Of a stretch of DNA of 64,000 nt, positions 61,927-64,000 are shown one piece after another. The stretch comes from Gossypium raimondii (taxonomy: Eukaryota; Streptophyta; Magnoliopsida; Malvales; Malvaceae): NCBI RefSeq assembly GCF_025698545.1, contig NC_068576.1, positions 47,361,890 to 47,425,889 of the forward strand, read 5' to 3'. The notes under the pieces are model-generated. The model did not search any database. It was not told the DNA's origin and saw only the letters and a list, made by a program, of their open reading frames with translations. The translations under genes were made by a program, and so were the position numbers. How positions within the stretch are numbered: position 1 is the first letter of the stretch; every line of letters begins with the position of its first letter.

Positions 61927-64000
61927 ATCCCTATTTTGAAAAAGAGAAGCTAGGTAGGCCTCATCATTCACCTTTTCACATGCTTCTTTTTCTTTTTCCC
62001 ATCTTGTAATCCAAACATCAAGCTGATATCGTTTCACCCTCCATACTTGCTAGAAAGCCCTAATGCCCATGTCTTCATTCTCAAGTAAGGTCATTTTCTT
62101 TTGGGAAGTATATATATATACTTTCGTTTTAATTTGTAAATGAGATCAGGTAAGTCGATTTTTATTTTATAGATATGTCATTTAATTAACAAATTCCAAT
62201 TATAACCAACTAATTTATTGATTTAGATTTTAATCATTTTTTAATCCAACAATTAAATTTTGCAACATTCTTTTTCCTCGTGTGATATAATAACGATATT
62301 AAATATCGTGGTGTAGGATTGGAGTATTTGCAATGTTATTGTGTCCATTTTAATGTTTTATTGTTAGTTATAACGTAATTTAATTTTCAAGTTATTAATC
62401 ACTAGAAGTTATTGGTGAATTTAATTACGTAGTTATTAATCGAAACAACAATTTATTATTGTGACTTGTTAATCAAATGGATATAAATAGTTTTTAAAAT
62501 TCAAAATTAGGCTTTTCATTTTATTTGTCAGATTATGCAAAAGAGCTTACTCAATCATTGGCTTAGAACGATAAGTTATTTGATATCCCTTTTGTTATAA
62601 AATACACCAAATGGATCAGTCAATTTAGTTTATGAATTTGTCTTTTTTTTTTGCTAAAAAAAAACCTTTCCCTTTTGTTAACGAAATAAATTGGCCCACT
62701 AATTATTGATTCTTTTATTAACAAAATGATTGGAGGGATAAATCCTTTTCCTATAACAACCATAAATGGGGAGGACAATGCTTATGCCAATCGAACTAAA
62801 ACTCGGTTATATTGGTTGGAAGTGTTTGGAGTTGAACCCAAAACCAGTTGCCCCTCATGTCAACCATTAGTTGTTTGTAGGTGATATATGTTTAGTTTAC
62901 TAGAATTGGATAAATTGAATATATTGTTTCTTGTAACAAGACTGAATATATGGATTAAATCAAGTAAGTGACTATTAACCAAAAGCATGAAAAAGAAAAT
63001 TAATTGTGAATGATAACCAGAAAGTCTGATTTTGGTTGTTGATAGAGAAACTGAAAAGTAATTGGTATTCCAAGGCATGGGGCGGTTAGGAGCTTTAATA
63101 GATTGAAAGTGAAGTAAGGGGGAAAGTGTAGGGTGAGCAAAGGCTAGTGTGGGTAGAGTTGCAGTGCTCTATCCTACGTTGTTATTTTTAACGATGATAC
63201 GAGAGTTGGGACCAGACTACATTTTACTCTTAAAACATCCACATATAATAATGCAAACCTTCTGCCAGCTGAGACCGTTATCTGTTCTGCTTCCTTTCTT
63301 CTTCTGCCTATAGACTATGGAGAGAGGCAGACAGCATTCTGATCTCAATCTCTTAACCCTAAACCCAACCTTACTCCACCTCTTTAGTTCCATGGACCCT
63401 CCTCTTCTACTTTTAGCCTTTTTTTATTTCACGATATCAGGACTCTTAACCTAAGCTTATTTTCCAAATCTCAGTTTTATAAAGGTAGAGATTCAAACCT
63501 CACATGCATGAATTGATTACATTTTTACAATGAAATTTGATATATTCACACACTCGGGTGGAAAAGAATTATGCAAAATTTTACTTTGTTACAAACTAAA
63601 AGAATAATGATAATAAACAGCATTATAGTTAAAAATTGATATAATAATAAATTTAATCCTATTACATTATATGAATTTAGTTATAATTTTAAAAATTAAT
63701 CCTCAAAATTTACAATTAATTTCAATTTATTCTAATTCTAAAAAGTTTAAAGAAATATATAAAAATACATAAATATTTTCATAAAAATATAATAAAATTA
63801 AATTATATATAATATTAATATTAATATTAAATAAATATAATTATATACTATTAAATAAAATAAGAATCCCCCACTCCCCACTCCCCACCCTCGTCCCCCT
63901 CCCCCATCTTTCCATGCAAACTTCAAATGCCATCGTCATGCAAATTTCAGCCTCTCATTATACGTTTAAGTCATTTCTCGGTGACATAAAAAACACAAGG
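61927..64000. other. Gene-free AT-rich region at the right end
   Basis: The start is the 3' UTR of the LRR gene. A C-rich tract of CCCCCACTCCCC type lies at about 63868-63906 between AT-rich runs. No coding or RNA gene is recognisable. Confidence 0.6.

Overview
The window is plant nuclear DNA. It is AT-rich, the genes have spliced GT-AG introns, and roughly two thirds of it is Ty3/Gypsy-type LTR retrotransposon DNA. The intact genes are typical of a dicot. The repeat style (LTRs beginning TGTAACACCCC with arrays of ACACGG/CGTGTG hairpins) makes cotton (Gossypium, Malvaceae) the likely source; that assignment is inference, not proof.

Left third (1 to about 25262): a stack of nested transposons. 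The outermost layer is a decayed Gypsy element whose 5' LTR enters from the left edge. Its gag/protease is at 4918-5449 and 13264-13390, its integrase tail at 21913-22297, and its 3' LTR is cut short at about 25262. Its 5' LTR holds a solo LTR (340-4490, TSD AATCA), which itself holds another solo LTR (500-1977, TSD ATCAC). Its protease is split by a 7.8-kb PIF/Harbinger-like DNA element (5450-13263, TSD TAA) carrying a captured fragment of a DEAD-box RNA helicase (RH35 type). That fragment is in turn split by a solo LTR (7310-11142, TSD GGGAT). Next come an LTR remnant holding a mosaic LTR (14009-16801, TSD ATGTG), an internally deleted Gypsy copy (17661-21777) and a solo LTR (22314-25015, TSD GTGGA).

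Middle (25263-36501): three intact genes. These are a four-exon cytochrome b561 (minus strand, 243 aa), a three-exon clavaminate-synthase-like Fe(II)/2-oxoglutarate oxygenase (plus, 321 aa) and an eight-exon DECAPPING 5/LSM14 gene (minus, 589 aa). An RNase H-like pseudogene lies between the last two.

Second repeat block (36502-50838): a solo LTR (37457-40441), a 1.2-kb non-autonomous hAT element (41105-42299, TSD AAACTAAT), a nearly complete but mutated Gypsy element (42452-49291, TSD CCATT) and a second RNase H-like pseudogene.

Right part (50839-64000): an eight-exon CRWN1/NMCP1-type nuclear lamina gene (1238 aa) and a two-exon leucine-rich-repeat protein gene of the PII-2 type (476 aa), then gene-free AT-rich DNA.

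The most unusual signal is that several related LTRs carry, at a similar mid-LTR place, short arrays of small hairpins. Their stem sequences differ completely between copies while the stem-loop form is kept. The genes are unrelated in function (ascorbate/iron redox, 2-oxoglutarate oxidation, mRNA decapping, nuclear envelope structure, surface LRR signalling) and show no sign of being a cluster. Exon boundaries were placed by hand from splice sites, reading phase and family resemblance.
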